This document shows, one piece after another, positions 61,455-64,000 of a stretch of DNA of 64,000 nucleotides (position 1 is its first letter; each line of letters opens with the position of its first letter). Position numbers and translations under genes: made by a program. This DNA is from Serilophus lunatus (taxonomy: Eukaryota; Chordata; Aves; Passeriformes; Eurylaimidae): positions 95,778 through 159,777 of the forward strand of contig VXBA01002632.1 in the NCBI GenBank assembly GCA_013399895.1, given 5' to 3'. Below the pieces are notes generated by a model that did no database searches, was not told the DNA's origin, and saw nothing but the letters and a program-made list of their open reading frames with translations.

Positions 61455-62247
61455 ACATATAGAATGACCAGGGAATCAGGCCCTGCCAGCATTCATTTAT
61501 GAGAGGCAGGCCTTCCTTGGCCAACCTGACCTCTTTCTATGACAAGGTGACCTGTCTACTGGATGCAGGAAAGGCTGAGGATGTCTACCACCATTTCCCA
61601 CAACATCCTTCTTGAGAAACTGACTTGTCGTGGGTTGTATGGGTGCACTGTTCACTGGGTAAAAAACTGGATGACTGAGCCCAGTGAGTGGTGGTCAATG
61701 GAGCTATATCCAGCTGGTGACTGGTCATGAGTGATGTTCCCCAGGGCTCAGTAGGTGGGTCGGTCCTGTTTAATACCTTTATCAATGACCTGGATCGAGG
61801 GCATCCTTGGTCAGTTTGTGGATGACCAAGTTGGCTAGGAGTGTTGATCTGCTGGAGGACAGGAAGGGATCTGGACAGGCTGGATTGATGGACAGAGGCT
61901 AATTGTATGAAGTTCAACAAGGTAAAGTGCCAGGTCCTGTACTTGGATCACAACAACCTCCTGCAGTGCTACAGACTGGGAGCAGAATGGCTGGAAAATT
62001 GCCCAACAGAAAAGTACCTGGGTGTGTTGGTCAGCAGCCGACTGAACATGATCTGGCAATATGCCCATGTGGCCAAGAAGGCCAATCCTGGTCTTTATCA
62101 GAAACAGTGTGGCTAGCAAGACCAGGGAAATGATTCATGTGGCACTGGTGAAGCTGCATCTCAAATCCTTTTTCAGTTTTGGGTACCTCACTACAAGAAA
62201 CATATTGAAGTGCCAGAACATGGCAACTGAGCTGCTTGGAGCACAAA
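61455..62247 (+). mobile_element. Old CR1 LINE, internal ORF2 (RT) fragment
   Basis: Plus-sense fragment of CR1 reverse transcriptase. Recognisable pieces: NDQGIRPCQHSFMRGRPSLA and NLTSFYDKVTCLLDAGKAED near 61470-61590, FNTFINDLDRG near 61770-61800, the catalytic box as FVDD at 61815-61826 (consensus FADD/YADD, A to V), MKFNKVKCQVLYLDHNNLLQ and CPTEKYLGVLVSSRLNMIWQ near 61907-62060, AKKANPGLYQKQCG with a frameshift after it, and a decayed FWVPHYKKHIEVPEHGN-type end at 62175-62247. Several frameshifts and stops interrupt it. It lacks both the endonuclease part and the 3' end, so it was cut on the 3' side after insertion. Confidence 0.93.
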
Positions 62248-64000
62248 TCTGAAGTAGTTCGTGCCTGAACATTGTGAATTAACAGGCAAATGAGCAATAA
62301 AAAAGTGTTATTTGAGATGTTTGCCCCTGCGCAGTCTGAGAAACTAACTCAGACTGATTTAATTTTGACAGCAGCATCTGTGCTGCTCAAAACAACAAAC
62401 TACATTTCTGTACTCAGGGAAGCACAACACACCTGCTGGTCCATGGAGACTATGAAAAAGGTGACTGCAAGCTACCTTTATGCCCAGAGGATAACAGACT
62501 GCTGTAGGAGCTGCCTTAATCAAAAGCATAAATTAAGAAGCTCTGAAAACTGCTGTAATACACACACAAACTCAACTGTTTTTACCCAGAAGCTTCACAG
62601 CCCGTAGCAACTGAGGAAACCCTTACAGGAGCATACTGGAAAGGCCATGCTGATCCCAAATGAACTCTCTGTTCACTGGAAACTTTAGTATACGTGCTAG
62701 AAATCACTGTATTGACACACTGAGATTTTACAGCCTCTTTACTAATCCAGTAGGTGCAAAAATATCTAATGAAGTGAATTTTCCAAGAAGATATGTAAAA
62801 TAAATTAATTTCTGTATCTGTTTAGGCTGTCCAGACTCTGAAGTATGTTATCCAAGTGACATCTGAACCTCAATCTGAATGCCCTCTAAAGTTTTAGCTA
62901 GAAAACATAATTAAAACAGGCCTAGACAGACAAATTCCCTAAGTGATCATTAATTAGAGGTCTCAGGGCAGACATCTGATAACTTCATCCCAACAACCTG
63001 GAAAGGTGGCAGAATTAGAAAGATAAGAGGTGATGAAACATGATTGAAATCCATGGCATGCTTTTAAGTATCTCACATGGCTGCAGTTTTTCCAATATCC
63101 TTATGTCCTCGTTCAGAACTCTTTCTAGTGTTTTAATCATGATACAATGGCAGATCAGCACATGCAAATCAAAATTGTTCCACCTTTTATTGTGTTTTGG
63201 CTTGCTTTTTTTGTCAGTTTGAGTTGTTGGGGGGTTTTTTGAGCGGGAAGAGTGATGTTTTTTTCATATTTTCCAGTTCAAAGACTAGGATAATACACAT
63301 ATATCTATTTATGTAAAAAAATCTTGTAAAAAAGGTTTATATAAAAAACCTAAGTATTTTACTATTTCAGTTTTTGCTTAATTTAATCCATAATGCAAGT
63401 AACTATTTTTCTTAAAGTACAACATAAGCAATAGTAAAAAGAAGTTTCTGTATTCTGTTATTCTGTAACCAAACTCAACACACATTCGTAGCTGTCCTTA
63501 GCACCCTCAACACATCCTTATCCACTAAACTGACTGGTTTTCTGAAAGTCTCAGTGCTAAAAAGACAAGTGGAGGAACAAAGAAGTCATAGCAGAAGGAA
63601 GATAGTATTTTATTTAAGGGGAAAGTGCATCTAAGATAACAAAATAGAGTCAGCATCACTAAAGTAGGAACATGCTGAAAACAGCTTGTGAATGGAAAAC
63701 TCTGATTAATACCCTTATCTCTCTCATTTCTTGGACACTAATAATACTGTAAATGAAGCACTTCTGATCCAGCCTGAAATATATCTTCAACAAAAAAAAA
63801 ATATAGAAAGAAGATACATCTGATTTTTATTTTTTCTGGACTTCTTTTTGAGTAAATCAAAGTCACAAGCCAAGAAAAGAAATTTAAAAGGATTTGTTTT
63901 TGCTTCTGAAATTGAAACAAAATTTTAGCTTTTTGTCAAAAAAAGAAAAAAAAACACAAAAAACCGAAAAACCCCACTCCTTTAAGAGTTATAATTTAAT
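62248..64000. other. Gene-free stretch, no gene recognised
   Basis: About 1.75 kb without recognised repeats or convincing exons. It contains short A and T runs (for example near 63790 and 63940) and an open frame at 62290-62607 (+) with no domain, which starts right after the CR1 fragment and may include more decayed repeat. Confidence 0.55.

Noticed and set aside
1..64000. tRNA, rRNA, CRISPR arrays, LTR retroviruses, bacterial-type operons
   Set aside because: I looked for tRNA cloverleaf boxes, spaced direct repeats, paired TG...CA long terminal repeats with a primer-binding site, and gene clusters, and saw none.

Overview
The window looks like AT-rich, gene-poor nuclear DNA from a bird. 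The only elements I can identify with certainty are nine or so fragments of the CR1 non-LTR retrotransposon, in both orientations, with the 3' ends (GGTTGGACTTGATGATCT-type motif, short ATTCTGTG-like terminal repeats) typical of avian genomes. There is no bacterial-style gene organisation, no operon, no rRNA or tRNA gene, no CRISPR array and no complete protein-coding gene. A 540-base run of N marks it as a draft assembly. I cannot name the species; the CR1 copies suggest a bird but do not settle which lineage.

Layout. 1-5.6 kb: unannotated AT-rich DNA. 5.64-5.89 kb: short CR1 (-). 5.9-17.35 kb: AT-rich DNA with a purine tract and a few stretches that resemble conserved non-coding DNA. 17.35-17.85 kb: the best preserved CR1 3' end (+), with an open ORF2 C-terminus. 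17.9-27.2 kb: no gene seen. 27.24-27.86 kb: CR1 (-) with an internal 80-bp duplication. 27.9-37.4 kb: no gene seen. 37.4-38.73 kb: an old CR1 (-) that keeps the endonuclease part of ORF2 and is interrupted by a younger CR1 3' end and by an unrelated GC-richer insert. 38.7-50.35 kb: a (TG)n microsatellite and the best candidate host exon (42138-42252, minus). 50.35-51.98 kb: the longest CR1 (-), split by the assembly gap. 52-58.5 kb: a second candidate exon and a strong G-quadruplex motif. 58.5-59.5 kb: a head-to-tail pile of three CR1 pieces (-). 61.46-62.25 kb: an old internal CR1 fragment (+) covering the reverse transcriptase core. The remainder shows nothing I can name.

The most useful lead beyond repeats is on the minus strand. 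A 115-nt open segment at 42138-42252 has a textbook acceptor and donor. A second segment at 52339-52406 has a GTAAGT donor and ends in the phase the first one needs. Together they suggest, but do not prove, that the window lies inside a large gene read right to left. I could not recognise the protein. I found no convincing previously undescribed system.
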